NCBI GenBank assembly: GCA_000711775.1
Contig: ARYC01000200.1
Location: forward strand, 95,170 to 159,169
DNA length: 64,000 bases
Source of the DNA: Oxytricha trifallax
Lineage: Eukaryota; Ciliophora; Spirotrichea; Sporadotrichida; Oxytrichidae
Reading direction: 5' to 3'
Shown here: positions 37,201-50,000 of the stretch, piece by piece
Numbering within the stretch: the first letter of the stretch is position 1
Layout: each line of letters begins with the position of its first letter
Notes under the pieces: model-generated
The model's input: only the letters and a program-made list of their open reading frames with translations
Told to the model about the DNA's origin: nothing
Database searches by the model: none
Made by a program: the position numbers and the translations under genes

Positions 37201-40200
37201 CTGTATCGATGGGCAAGTCATGCATAAGATAATACAGCAGAAGCTTCTTATAGTGAGTCTTGATTTAACTCCAGTAGAATTCAATTCCATTAAACTAAGG
37301 GCTATAAGGAACGTTGTAAACAGGAGTTATGTTTAACTCTTCATAAGCTTTCTTAGACTCCTTAGTCTTATGAACTGAAAGGTTATTAACAAACAGGATG
37401 ATCTCTTGGTTACTATACTTCTCACTGAGCTTATGTAGGAAATCTATATACTACTCTCGCTTAATAGAGCAAGGGTGAATAACATAACTCTCTAAGCCTG
37501 AATCTTCACTTATACCAGATAAAATTGCATGAGTGACTACCTTTACTTTTTAGTCATAAACTTCTATGTTATCATACTTCTTGTACCATAACTTATTAAT
37601 AAAAGTGTTGAACGTAAACACAGCTTCATCTGCATGTATGAACTTGATGTTATTAGCAATAGCTCTCTGCATTTAATCATATATATAGTATAAATTATTA
37701 CTATAAAATGGCACTGTAAAATCAAACACTCTCTTCACTCTGTTGACAGTCTTGAAAGTAATACCATTTCGTCTATAAATATTGGCTATAGTCTAAGGAG
37801 AGATACGCATGCTGGAAACTTGCGATGAAACATGACAGCTCGCTAGTCAAGAGGAAAGTGTGCCCAATACTTTAAAGTCTTCGAGTCGCAGAGGAAGTCA
37901 ATATAGTGCTGTGAGAACTTTTATTTTCTTGCAGGATGCTTTCAAGAACCAGAATTAAAATGCTAAACAGCTAACAAGCAATGATACCTAACAGTAGAGG
38001 CACTCTTGTGTAAGAGCCTTGCTATAGCTGCATAATTCAACACAGGTTTGACTTAGTCTATATTAATACACGTACCATACCTAAGCTTAAGCAGTAAATC
38101 TAAATATTACTCATCATAAATCGACCCTAAATTTCGCTAATTTCTATTTCTCATTTTGTAAATTGGCCTTATTTCTCTACTTACCCCAATAAGACCCCAA
38201 CTATACCCTACAAATCAAAGCACTTATAAACCTCACTAAGGGGTTTTGGGGTTTTGATTGCAGACATACTGAATGTCAACTTTGTGAACAAAGCTTACTC
38301 TAAGTATAAAAATTACTTTGAATTTAATTAAAAAGTATACAGGTGCGATAATGTCTTATTACAATGGGCAGAGCTGCGTACCTCATAGTCTAGTCGATTA
38401 AACAGGAAACTTGACATTAAAAATATTAAAAAGATAGTTGAGAATAAAATTATATTTTTTTAATATGAAATTTAATTATATGATATTAATAATATTCTAT
38501 TCTTTTCATTTTGATTAAAGAATAAATTCTATTTTAACAATGCAATTATATTATATGATTTAATTTTCTCTATTTCTTTCGATTTAATTAAATAAATTTA
38601 TATAATCTATTGACGTATTTAGGTTATTAAATAGAGGTATTGTCAGTCACAGATTTTTGGCCTTCAACTTCTGGATTAACATATTATGGCACAAATCCCT
38701 AATCTTTGAACGATTTCACAGTTTCCGCTTCTTATAACAACTGGTGCACCACCAATATCCCCATGACTTATTAATTTCTAGATTGGACGTACTATGAATA
38801 TGAGCTGTATTCAGGTCCTAAATTCTTTCCTTATAGAAAATTCTTTACTTCTCCTTATTGTGAAGATGCAACTTTTAATAATATACCTACTGTTTACTAC
38901 ACTTAACTTAATACCTCATCGCCTTTAGGTCCGCTTTTAAATGCTTCATTACCAACTTCAGTAACTTTTGATTTTACTACTAATTTAATTACAATTTATT
39001 AATTTAAAATTAATTAGATTAATTAGAGCCTTCCTTTATAGGGGCTTTATTAAACTTTATAAAATAAATTTTAGCTATTTAGAATAATTATTTTGAGGGA
39101 ATTTATTAATTGAATTATAATAAATAATAAAAAATATTATAGAGTAGACTCATCTGATTAAAACGAAGTAATGATATATTTCTTTGGTATAAGAAGTGAA
39201 TTGACACAGTAAAGCAATTATCTTATGGATCAGATTTAAATTTTCATAATATTTTACAATGATTACCTATATAGCATTTAAAAATCCTTGCTTAGTAGCA
39301 ACAATAACTCCTTCTGTTTTAACAACATAAAATTACTACTTTAGAATGTAAAATGGAACACAAATACTTGCACTTCCAAATTTCATTTATAATATTGTTA
39401 AGGGGTTTGATTTTTTATGTTTATCAAAATAGATATAATCGATATTAAGCTTTATAATCTAGAGCTAAGTTTATTTATAAAGAGAATTATGTTTTAGCCT
39501 TAATTAAGTGAGATACTAAATTTTATTAAAAGCCAAGTCATAATTTTAAAAACCTATGACTAAAACTTATTTATCATTTATAATTAATTAAATTTTTCCA
39601 TAACCAATAGTTACTAAGCAATAATTCAGTTTGCGAAAAAGTTTATGAAATAGAAAATTCAACTATGGGTGGTACAGTTGATCCCTTAATTTTATATGAT
39701 AATACTACAAATGTTTATTAATTAAGCATTGATACAAACTTAGTATCTATAGGAACTACTTTTAATCTGATATTTAAATCGTACTATCTTCACAGCAATC
39801 ATACCTAAACTATGAAGACTATTGATATTGAAATTACTATCTATAACTGTATGGATGCATAATTGATACCTCCAGTATAAGGAAACAAAATTTATAATAT
39901 ATCTGATCCTACTGAAATAGTTCCTCTATCTACTTTTACAATAACTCCTAACTATGACTGTGGATAATATCTATATTACCCTGCCTTAATTTTACCTGGA
40001 CCAATAGAAATAGCTATGCCTTCATTTATTTAATTTGACTCTATAAATAACAATCTTGAAGTTTAAACTGGAAATGTCTTGCTAATTGGTACTTATATTA
40101 TTAGAATCTATGGAAATGCTACTGACTATAGTTTAATAAATTACTATGAATTTACGCTTGAAATTAAATGTATGGTAAGGTCTTTGACTGTTTCTTCAAT

Positions 40201-43200
40201 ACCAATATAAATTTATGGAATTTAATCTCCTCAAACCTCATTTGTTTACGACGAATTTATTAAAACACCAGACTGCCCATAGGCTATAGCTTATACAGCT
40301 TTTGAATCAGGAAAGAGTTCGTTACCATCCATTATGACTTTTAATGCTTTGCAAAGAAAGTTTTCAGTTTTTTCGAACGACAATAGTTTTGCAAAGAAAT
40401 ATGATTTAGTAGTAAGAGGAACAGTAACTAACCCTACATCCCCTTCTATATATACTTATTACGATGACTTAAATATAGTCTTAACAGTAGTATCCACAAG
40501 TTTTCAATCGACAAATTCAGGACCCCCTACTTTCACTGTTCCTCTTGTAGATTAAATAACGGTAGTGAATAAATTTTCTACTTACAACTTACCAAGTGTT
40601 ACTGATCCTGATGGAGATAAGTTTTTAATCAGCGTTCAACTTGGGCAGCAATATAACCATTTAAAAATTTAATTATGTAGTAAAGTGGGATTTTTATGTA
40701 GTGAAAAAATAAATTTGCTCTTTCTAGAGTAAAAATATATTTACTAGTGTATTGAAATCATTTAATAAATTAAAATAATTGTAAACTAGATTAATAGAAT
40801 AGTATCGAGTTTTTAATCGAAAGAAATCCAATCTATTTGCAGATTTATTTTCTTGTCAAATAATTATTATTAAAATTGTTATTTATTTCGTATTAAACTT
40901 TAATATCATAAATTTAAGCTTTTTCATAAATTTTCCTTCCAATCAAACGAAAACTCTTCAGACAAAGAATCATTAAAATCTTTAGGTCCCAATTTTATGA
41001 AAGCACAAATTTAAGGGATAAAAATATATAAATTCATAAAGTTTCCTAAGATATAATTAAATTAAACAAAAATTATTTTAGTATAATTGTAAATATATAA
41101 TAATTTATCATGTTTTAAATAATAGTATTTTAGTTTTTGAATCAATTTGGATAGCTTATAAAGTCTAAAATTGTAGGAATAAGGAGAAATTCATTAAAAT
41201 AATAAATGGCATATTATTAAAATAAATAATATTAAAAAAAATCTTTTCATAATTTTGTAAAAATTTATTGCTTACTTATTCTAAAAAAGCGGTATTTTAT
41301 TCATAGCTGAATCTTGAATGTAATCTTTTTTTACCTAAAAAACTGTTTTATTTAATTTTGAAAAGAAAAGTAAATAATTGTTAGTTAAGATATTTGAATA
41401 TATTTCTTCACTTAATGATTTTAATTTTGCTTTAACTAACCTACCTTTAAGATAAGTCCTGGTTTAAGCAATAATGGAACTTACTCCATTAAAATCATAA
41501 TTTCTGATACAAATAAAAACCCAATGAGTTCTACTTATTTTCTAAACATCAAAGTAATGACTGAAGATGAAGCATCATCTTTTAACTATTCATTACAAAA
41601 TGGTTCAAATCCATCAGTCATTAAATCAGGCTTCTCTCCTACACTAGCTGCAAAACTATATTCATTCGATCATAAAGGATACCTTACTATTGTTTAAATA
41701 TAATGTTATAAATATAGAAATAAAATAAGTATAAATTTAAAACATTATAAGTTTTTTTATTATAAGTAAGTAAAAAAAATTCCACAAACTTTTAAAATAA
41801 ATAATTCTTCTAAATTAAATAAAACTTTTTCAGATTTTACAATGAATGTTAAATCTATTTTCATTTTAAATATTTTTATTTTATGAATATTGAGTTTACT
41901 ACAGAAATCTTTATTATTTATATTATTATATCTTAGTACCTGCTAATATATCAACGATAGATAACAATTTAAAAATTCTTTATAAATTCTAAAATAAATA
42001 AATTTAATGCATTTATTTATGCAATAATTGACATTTTTAATAAATATCAAATGTGTTAATTTAAATCATAAATTTACTAGCATATGTTTACATCTCTTAT
42101 TATATAATTAAAATTGTTTAAGAGTTCAAAAATAGGTATTCCAGAGGTTTGATTAAATAATATTATTCATATGTGATCCATATAATTCCAATTTTATAAT
42201 GAGTTTCTGTTAGTTTTTGTGATAAAATTTTCAATCTTAATGATTTATTTGTTTTAATATCATGCAATTTTAATATAAATAAGTTATAAATAATGCACAT
42301 GAAAACTATGAATTTATTGAAAACAAAGATATTAAAATAATAAATTCATAATTCTTAAAATTTAAAGGTTAATTCAAATATAAAATCAAAAATATTGTTT
42401 CTGTACTATGGTCAAATTTAGATAATAACAGACATTCATATTTCAAGTATTTCAACTTTTTAAAATGTCTAGTTTATTTGCAAAAAATGAATAAAGGAAT
42501 CAAATTTTAACTAAAGTTATCAATAAAATTTACTTTTTAAATGAATTTTACTTAATGTCTTAAGATTGAAAATAAAACCATAAAGTTAGTCTCAAATTGA
42601 GGATCTTACTTTTTAATGGGAAATAATAAGCCTTGAATCAAGATAATTTGGATTTTTTAAATTGAAATAAAAAATTATTTATAATAATAAGACAAATGGT
42701 TTTATATTTAAACTTCACAAACCCTGATCTTATTTCAACAAAGATATTATAGTTTATTTTATTAATATAAGGGAACTGATATATTGCAACTGATATTCAT
42801 GTAAAATGGAAAATTTATAGAGCAAAGTTCGAACAAACCTATTGCTAATGAATTTACACTAATAATTAGAATCCCTAAGTAATAAGAGCCCTCAGATATA
42901 TATTATATATTTTTAATATTAGATGGGAATGCTGCATTGAAAAGTGCACTTAATTCTGCCTCAACCTCAATGAAAACTATTATGGTTGGAAACTTAGCAC
43001 TAAATATTGTTATGTAAACTATTTATTATTTCATGGTTTTATAGGTCGGCTTCTCTGTAGTATTTGTGGGGAATGATTAATGTTATTCAGATCATATCCC
43101 ATTTACCATTATTTAATATAAACTTTCCAGAAAATGCCAAGATTATTACAATTTTATATTAAATTATAAGATGCTATATGCTTTGATAATATCAGTATCT

Positions 43201-45612
43201 CAATTTGATGTTTTACCTTCATAAAATTTGGATACTCAACTATTTGATTTTAGAGAATAAACTCCTTTAAATTCTAGATTTGATGATATGGATATCTTTT
43301 TAAAAAATTTCAAAATCAATTAAATTTATTTAACTCCTTTTACGATATTCAAGCGGAAGCGTTGTTTAAAATCTTGGGAGCTTATTTTACTATATTTTAG
43401 GACTTACAGCAACTATAAGTTTCTTAGCTGTTTTAAAAATCATAGGCAAAAAGAGTCATAGAGTTATGAAGGTTTATAATTTTATTGGAAGACTTATATT
43501 TTTCAATTTAATTATGAGATTTATTCAGAGTAAATATTAAGAAAATGATCTTTCATATTAAATAATTCTTATAAGTTTATCGTAAAAAATGATATAGCTG
43601 TATGTGCTAATTTAATATAGTAATTTTTAACAAATTTCAGTAATTAAAATATATAAAGAATGAATTAAATCATAGATAATTGATGATAAAAGCAATCTTT
43701 CAATATTTTAAATTGAACAACAAACTAATTGATAAAAAAGATGAAATAAATTGTTTGAATATATTAAGCATAAACAGTGCTTGTTTAATTTAAATTTTAA
43801 ATAAAACTTGCTTAAATACATTAAAATTATCCTAATTCTAGAGGGATATATGGAATTTGCAATCAATTCTTTAATCAATATAACCTAACTATATTTCGAA
43901 ACCCCAAGTGATAAATTTTCATCTTTTACTTCGATATTTTTACTGACAGTTAGTATTACCTTTCCAATATTTATAATAACATTCCTGAACAAAAATTAAG
44001 AATAGCTCAATGATAAAAATTTAAGAGATAGGTTTGGCTCTTTATACGATCAATTAAACATAAACAAGAGACCTGCTTTGCTGTATAATGTATTTTTCTT
44101 GGAGCGGCGTTTACTATTTGCAATAACTGCAGTTCTAATGATGGACTATCCATATTTCTAAATTTAAATGTTATTTTATCAAGGATTGCTCTTGTACATT
44201 TACCTTGGAATTGTGAAGCCATTTGAAACTGTAAAATTTAATAGAATTGAATAATTCAATGAAGTTTGTATTCTCGCAGTCAGCTATCACTTGCTAATAT
44301 TTACAGATTATGTTGACGAATATTAAATTTATATGCACATTTAATTTTTGAAAATAAGATCTAAAATACATTTATCATATTTATGGTAAAATTCATTTTT
44401 GAAATTAATGTAGTTTTTAGCTTTTGTAAGGAGCATAAGATTAACTTTATTATAATATTGACTTAACTTTTTTAATCTCTGTTGTGAATAAAATTAAAAA
44501 TATAATAATAAGTCTAAATAATATAAATTAAAAACTTAAATTTGTCATTTGTATACTCACTCTTGAATATATAAAATAGATTAATGGATTATATATTTAA
44601 GATTAATTATTTTCAATAAAGTTTCCAAGAATTTCATAAATATTTTACTTTAATTACCACCAATTTGATGTTAAATTTTATTTTTAATATAATTTATTTC
44701 AAGAATATTTTAAATAAGTTGACGACACAGATATTCAAGATAGTTTTGGATATTCTATAATTGCTTTTACTGTAGTTAATATCATAGTAAACATGAGCAT
44801 AATTTAAAAAATAAAATAAAGTATGTGTGAACAGTAAAAAATTTCTATATAAAAAACAATAAATATTTTTTGTCTAAATGGTAATAGAAACTTATAAGAA
44901 ACTTAAATTATCACTACCTCAACTATGTTAAAAAATTAAAAATATGAGATAAAGAAATTCTTAACAAAAATATTCTACAAATCAACCAGATGCTTTTAAG
45001 ATTTAGACTGATTCAACTTAATTTGTATTAAACTCTAAATTTTCTGGAAAAAATGAAATCAAGAATGTTGATGCAGCTCTAGAATTATATTAAAAATAAG
45101 ATTTATTTTTATATTAATTAAGTACAAGCAATAATTTGATTACTGAGAAAAATGAGTTTACAAGAGATTTAGAAAATCAAAAATATTTCACTCATTTCAA
45201 TCTATAATAAAATAAATTTTTTATTATTTTTTTATTTCATTATATATTTAAACTAAATGAGAAGCCAAAACGTAAAAAATTAAAGAAATCTAAGTTAAAG
45301 TCCAAATAAAGGCTGTAAGCAATAGAAAAAGCGAAACAATAACTTGATCTACAAAAATAAGAATAAAGTTTAGACTAATAAAATAGGATAAATTAAAGCC
45401 AAGAAATTGAATAATTGAAATAAAGTATTAACTTAAAAGTTTCAAAAAGAATTTCATAAAATGTCAATCCTTATCCTGAGTAAACCAAACCTCATAAATT
45501 CAAAATGTTTGGGGTTTTTGAAGAGTTTCAATAATATCGAGACTAAGAGGATTTCAAGGTATTGTAGATTAAAAAGAGGGCAGATTAATTAGAGAGATAT
45601 TAAAAATAATGA
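31286..45612 (+). CDS. Gene 4: CADG-type surface membrane protein paralog carrying a full TBE insertion
   Basis: ATG at 31286; signal peptide core LILFVLILASYFPLIS, then QQYCFAG. Blocks: 31286-31364, 31657-31925, 31959 to ~32225 (propeller-like, AVGGYTTDTS, SFVIDTDKQVYTAF), ~33335-33840, ~34005-34150 joined to 38257-38307 across the TBE, 38333 to ~38420, ~38625-39000 (SASYNNWCTTNIP), ~39145-39400, ~39620-40690 (LPSVTDPDGDKFL), ~41455-41690, ~42545-42870, ~42930-43540 with the intron, ~43850-44310 (ERRLLFAITAVL, FNEVCILAVSYHLLIFTD), ~44725-44810, ~44885-45110, ~45245-45612. Stop TGA is at 45610-45612 after a charged tail (QIKKRADQLERYQK). The copy looks intact once IESs are removed. Extracellular adhesion-like domains plus a multi-pass domain suggest a surface receptor or channel-like protein; this is inference. 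Confidence 0.8.
31365..31656 (+). other. 292-bp IES after the gene 4 signal peptide, pointer AATATT
   Basis: AATATT occurs at 31359-31364 and 31657-31662. Joining reads SYQQYCFAGYFPKLI. Same position as the 19-bp IES of gene 3 and the 24-bp IES of gene 5. Confidence 0.85.
31926..31958 (+). other. 33-bp IES in gene 4, pointer ATATTC
   Basis: ATATTC occurs at 31920-31925 and 31959-31964. Joining reads DNSEIFVLMDLSVP. Confidence 0.8.
34290..35738 (-). CDS. TBE 57-kDa-type protein: C2H2 zinc fingers plus kinase-like domain (intact)
   Basis: 482 codons read open from ATG (35736-35738) to TGA (34290-34292) with TAA/TAG as Gln, about the known 57-kDa size. The N-terminus MAVNLNCRAALLG is followed by an acidic/coiled region. 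Two C2H2 fingers have Cys-x2-Cys and His-x(3-4)-His spacing (CQDCENHF...H..EVH; CTTCMKSYTHS...HMQKHH). The C-terminal kinase fold has a candidate Lys in AYKVYPF, the catalytic loop HRDLKPENVML and GTPGYFP before a conserved Trp. The metal-binding DFG is DFN (VVIDFNRA). It is presumably a DNA-binding accessory or regulatory protein of the transposon. It is the only one of this element's three genes without a lesion. Confidence 0.9.
35880..36230. promoter_or_regulatory. Divergent intergenic region of TBE with GGTACCAA / TTAGTACTAA repeats
   Basis: It lies between the divergently transcribed 57-kDa and 22-kDa genes. It contains many related short motifs (GGTACCAATT, TTTAGTACTAAT, GGTACTAATTAAG), several of them near-palindromic. 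The same arrangement recurs at ~58840-59170 in the second TBE and at ~3600-3910 in the deletion derivative. Position and conservation suggest a bidirectional promoter or transposase-independent cis element; this is inferred. Confidence 0.5.
36304..37084 (+). pseudogene. TBE 22-kDa-type gene, frameshifted, with a 36-nt intron
   Basis: Starts ATG at 36304 (MKSLNDQMKRVEAQEMISRF), reads through an intron (36404-36439), continues as DGLFLPTMEGTKI and ends at TGA 37082-37084. Comparison with the copy at 57993-58777 shows two single-base losses here: near 36586 (TATGAGGA-GCC) and near 36665 (AACTTTT-CTTTGG). The product is therefore broken, unless the sequence has errors. The family function is unknown; it is a conserved TBE-encoded protein of no recognised domain. 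The gene converges with the transposase. Confidence 0.8.
36404..36439 (+). other. 36-nt intron in the TBE 22-kDa-type gene
   Basis: GTAAGATAAC ... AAACAG contains an in-frame TGA. The second TBE has an equal-length GTAAGC ... TATAG insert at the same codon (58642-58677). Removing it joins YRYLTLH to DGLFLPTMEG. Confidence 0.75.
37091..38154 (-). pseudogene. TBE 42-kDa transposase (Tc1/mariner-type DDE), inactivated copy
   Basis: Read from ATG at 38152-38154 to TGA 37091-37093. The intact length would be 354 aa; the span of 1064 nt is one base short. The single-base loss is in TTTCCAG-CATGCG, compared with TTTCCTGACATGCG in the second copy. The first catalytic Asp is in HADEAVFT. The second is Asn (FVNNLSVH instead of FVDNLSVH). 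The Glu is in NGIEFYW, with 34 residues between the second and third positions. Codon 71 is TGA in both copies. The copy therefore carries a frameshift, a stop and a lost catalytic residue. It would have catalysed TBE excision or insertion. Confidence 0.85.
38308..38332 (+). other. 25-bp IES in gene 4, pointer AAGTAT
   Basis: AAGTAT occurs at 38302-38307 and 38333-38338. Joining reads KAYSKYTGAIMSYYNG, matching KYTGSIMSYYNG in gene 3. Confidence 0.8.
43014..43044 (+). other. Conserved 31-nt intron of gene 4
   Basis: GTAAAC ... TTATAG. Joining reads LALNIVMSASLQYLWGM. Confidence 0.85.
43325..43332 (+). other. Tandem TTTA/TTTA, candidate minimal IES junction in gene 4
   Basis: The frame from MDIFLKNFKINQI and the frame of QLLLRYSSGS agree only if one TTTA is lost. 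This would be a pointer with no IES body, or simply a 4-bp tandem duplication. Confidence 0.4.
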
Positions 45613-47085
45613 AGAAATAATACAGTTGATCTTGCTAGAAATGTTTAAATAAAATTGTTAATAGTAAAATAAACATTTAATTGTTATTAAATAAGATTTC
45701 AATTAATTAACTCTAATAATTATTTATAATAATAAATATTTTTTTGATAATATTTAAAAATTAATCTTTTAAAGCCAAGTAATTAGGCTTAAAATTTATC
45801 TGCTGGATTTGATGTTATTTTTGATTTAATAATAGTCTAAAATATACTCTTTTAAAGAATCTCTATTAATATTTACTCATTTAAATATTGAAGTTTATCA
45901 TTTAGTGCAATAAAAGAGTTACCTAATTTATTTTTTGTTCAAAATTGTGGTTGAATTATATCATATTTAAAAAGTGAAAGTACTTGATAATAAGTACCGC
46001 CATCAAATTTAAAAGAATATTAAACATTAATAAATATATAATTAATTTTGTATTAAAATATTATATTTATCTATAGCAACAATAAATATTTACAAATTAA
46101 GATAAATAGAATAATTTAATACTTAATTAATAAATATAAAAAGGTATTTTCAATACAAAATATATAATTATATAATATATTATAAAATGTGGACCTAGCT
46201 CTTTAAAAAACGTATATTTATTCACCTAAAAAAAGCTATAAATCTAAAAAATAAAAAGGTTTATAGTAAATTTTCTTAATTAATCAAATTTAAGCATCAA
46301 ATTATATGATAATTAAAAATGTTTGTAAATTCTCCTTCAATTTTTATTTTTGAATTAAACATCTATAATTAATATTTAAAATAATTTTAAATTAAAAAAT
46401 CCTAATTTAAATTCCAAAGTTTTAATTTTTTCAGTTTATATTTATATATTATAGTTAAAATAGAAATATATAAAGAAAAAAAATTAAATAAATTCTTAAA
46501 TTCTTTTGTTTTTCTTTAACATTTTATTTTTAAGAACAACCTTATAAGAGCTATTTAATTAAAAGAAATTATAATGGAATATTTTATATAATGTAATATA
46601 TTTTATCAAAGACTTTGAAATAATTTAATCGCCACTATAACTTGATAATAAATAAAGAATTTAAAATTATATCCCAAAGAGATTCTAAAAAATAATATAT
46701 TTCGTATTTATATCTTAAGTTATCTTAAATTAAATTTATAAATATAATCTTAATAAATTTATGTGATTATTCTTTAGTCTATTTAAATTTATATAAATTA
46801 GAATTCATTTTAATAGATCTTTTAAATACTTTTAATCCAGCTAGTATTTTTATTAAGCAATATTAATTGAGATTATTAATTTGACTATTCTCATAATTTA
46901 ATATGTTATAAATTTATTTAAATATTTTATATCGAATGACATCAAATTTGATAAAGTAATTTAGTAAAGAAAATTAATTGGTATATAATTTAATTAGAAA
47001 TTAAGCTACTCAATACATACTTAGTTATTATATTAATCCCTCCCTTCATTAAAAAAAAATCTTATATTTTTATTACTAAATAATA
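45613..47085. other. Spacer between genes 4 and 5
   Basis: About 1.5 kb of AT-rich DNA. No coding block or inverted-repeat element was recognised. Confidence 0.5.
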
Positions 47086-50000
47086 ATGCAGCGTTTTTTA
47101 CACTTCAAAATAACTTTGTTCATTATCCTATCGCTTTTCCCTTGTGTTAGCTTCCAGTAAAATTTAATATTAAAATATTATAATTTATAAATTGTTTTGC
47201 TGGTAGTTTTCCCAAGTTAATTGGAGGGACACTAGGGGATGTAAGATTAACAGCAATGGATGTAGATAGCATTTAGAATATTGTTGCTGGAGGGCATACA
47301 ACTGATACATCAATCTCTCCTAGTTCAACCACAAGTTTTCCATCGGCAATAGTTTAAGCTATTGATAACACAGGGACATTTAAATTTATGAAAATGATTG
47401 ACTTTTATAAGGGTGTAGTCGGCATACAGTTGGTAAAATTTTTTAAAAAATAGGAGACTTGGTTAATAAATATAGGTAAAATAAATTATGTAATTTTATA
47501 TACACTATTTATAAAATTATTGGAAAAATGAATAATTTTAAAGATGCACGTATAAAAATGCTAGAATTAACCTAAGTTTATTCTACATTTTATGATAAAA
47601 AATATCCTTGATTAATCAAGGTTAGTGATTTAGTTAAATGTATATAAGTAATTAATAATTTACTCAATATTAATCAAGAAATTATAATTAATAAACTTTA
47701 ATACGTTTAGTTAAAAAGTTTGAACTTTATTATTGTGCAAAATTTTAATTTATTAGGATATGATTATTTTCATATTTAAACCTTATATTTTAAATATCTC
47801 TCATTAATCAGGCATGAATTTTAATTAAAAAAGTTTAATAAATTAAAAGTTAAAAAGTTAGGACTATTTAATTAATGTGTATTATCATTTACTCATAATC
47901 AAAATTTTATAGAGTTTTATTAAAGTAATGAATAAGAATACTATAAATATATTGAATTAAGATAAACAAATAATTAAACTAAATAATTAAATGTAAGGCA
48001 ATCGAGAAATGCTCGACAACTTTTCTCGATTGCCTTACAAAATTTGAATAAATCTTATAACTTTTGATTTAGTAAATTAAATATTATAATTGATTAAAGT
48101 AAGTTACTGTATTAATTCTTATAATTCGACGAATATTTAAAATTTTTACCAAGTACACTACAGATAACTTAGAGATATAAAAAAAAATTATAAAATTTAT
48201 AAAATATTCGTATTGTTGAATAGCAACTAGTTATCATTTGTAGTCCTAGATTCATCGAATGGAAATTTTAAAAGATAGTATGAGTTCATTTCTGATCATC
48301 TATATTTAGCGTCTAGTTTTGTAATTGACTCAGACAAAGAAGTTTTTAATAGCTATATTTAGAATCTTATTTTTATTGGGCTATTTCATGTGCTTTTTCC
48401 AATATTAGAGAAACTTTAACCAAAGCATCATCTTGAATAAAGCTAGGTCAGTTAAAATTCTATAATATATTGAGATTTAAATAAAACTAACTTAAACTCA
48501 TGTTAATTTTTTATGTTTAAAACTAGCTACGTTTTTAGTAGCTTCGATAGAGTTGGTGGATATATAAAAATCTATGCTTTTGATGGATCTCAAACAACTA
48601 GTGGAAATTACCTACATAGACATGAAAACAATAAATACTTAATTAACTTTATCAAAGTAAATTATTTTATCAATAATTTCTATTTTAATTTTTCAAATAA
48701 TTTTGCCCTTTAATTTAATTTATATAGATTTGTAATATTTAATAGATTTTATTCGAATAAATAATTATTTTTTTATTTTTTATAAAATTAATCAAAAATA
48801 ATAACAAATTTAATATAATTTACAAAAACTATATAATAAATAGCATTCAGAGCAAAATTTATATTGCTTAATTTATATCTATCTCTTTTGATAGTTTGAA
48901 ATGTCAATAATTTAATTGTGAAAATATAAAATGCTGCCTTTTCCAAATACTTTTGATCTTAGAAGAAATATTTAGTGAATTCTAAATGAATAATACAAAT
49001 TTAAAGTAAAGTATTTATATCTTTTTCCTATTCTCTATTGTAAATATAGGATAAGAATTAAAAAAAGTTAATTTTTAAGGTACAAACATGATAAATTTAA
49101 AAGCAAAATTAATTTTTTAGGTTAAAATATATAACATAGCGGATTTATCAATTAAATGGAAATATTTGACAATCCGATATAAAAATAATTAATAATGGGT
49201 GGATACTTTAGGAATTCTACAGGAGCTAAATTTAATGGTCTTATTAATTTTGATCCAACTGTAGATATGCAGCTAAACATGCCTTTTGGTCTTGAAGCGA
49301 ATTCAGGTGGCTTTAAATATATAAATCTTTAATTTTATTTATCTTTCAATATGAACTTGCCAACATTAGATCTTTTTATAATCCAGATTCAATGGCGCCT
49401 TACCCATATATCAACTTCGGATGCTTTTAAATTCTAGGGTAGAACATCATGTTTATGAAATTTTAATATGGTGTAGATTTTTCAGTTGGCACTTCATAGT
49501 TTTACTAAACTACAGATCTTTAAGAGTAGATTAATTGTAGAGGGCTTTATGCGAAAGATATTAATGTAATATACAGCTATATTTATGATAATCAATACAA
49601 CTTATTCAAGTTTGCGAAGATAGACTTTACAGTCATAAATTCTGCTACGATGAGGATTAAAACTTTAACTCCATTAAATTCAAAATCTATAAACTTATTC
49701 AAATTTATTCTTTTAATATTTTCGTATTTAATTTATATCAAAATATGAAAAGTAATATCTATAAACTCACATAGATTTAAAATATTCAATTGTTGAGGTT
49801 TTGAATGGTGGATCTAATATGATTTTTAAATAATTTAATCTTGATATCAATCTAATTTAATGTGAAAAATAAATATCTAACATTCTAACATCAGGAGTAT
49901 TTTTCAATGAGAATTATTCTTATTATGTTGCAGATATCATGAACATAAACATTGTTAACAAAACCTACTCTAAGTTTATTAATAATAATTTTAATAAAAA

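Larger units (their letters stand above)
34151..38256. mobile_element. TBE1: Complete TBE1-type transposon (4106 bp) in a coding block of gene 4
   Basis: The ends are CAAAACCCCAAAACCCC and its inverse. The terminal inverted repeat matches perfectly over ~74 bp (34151-34224 and 38183-38256). The 3-bp duplication ATT is at 34148-34150 and 38257-38259, matching the ANT target known for TBE. Three genes have the classic TBE arrangement: a zinc-finger/kinase gene (minus, left), a 22-kDa-type gene (plus) and a transposase (minus). The last two converge with 6 bp between them. Removing the element with one ATT rebuilds NSYYIADILNV of gene 4, so it is an IES of ATT pointer. TBE families of Oxytricha are known; this copy has a dead transposase. 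Confidence 0.95.

Noticed and set aside
39395..39425. AAGGGGTTTGATTTTTT near an IES edge of gene 4, resembling a TBE end
   Set aside because: Only one short C4A4-like run, wrong orientation for the left edge, and no partner end or ANT duplication.
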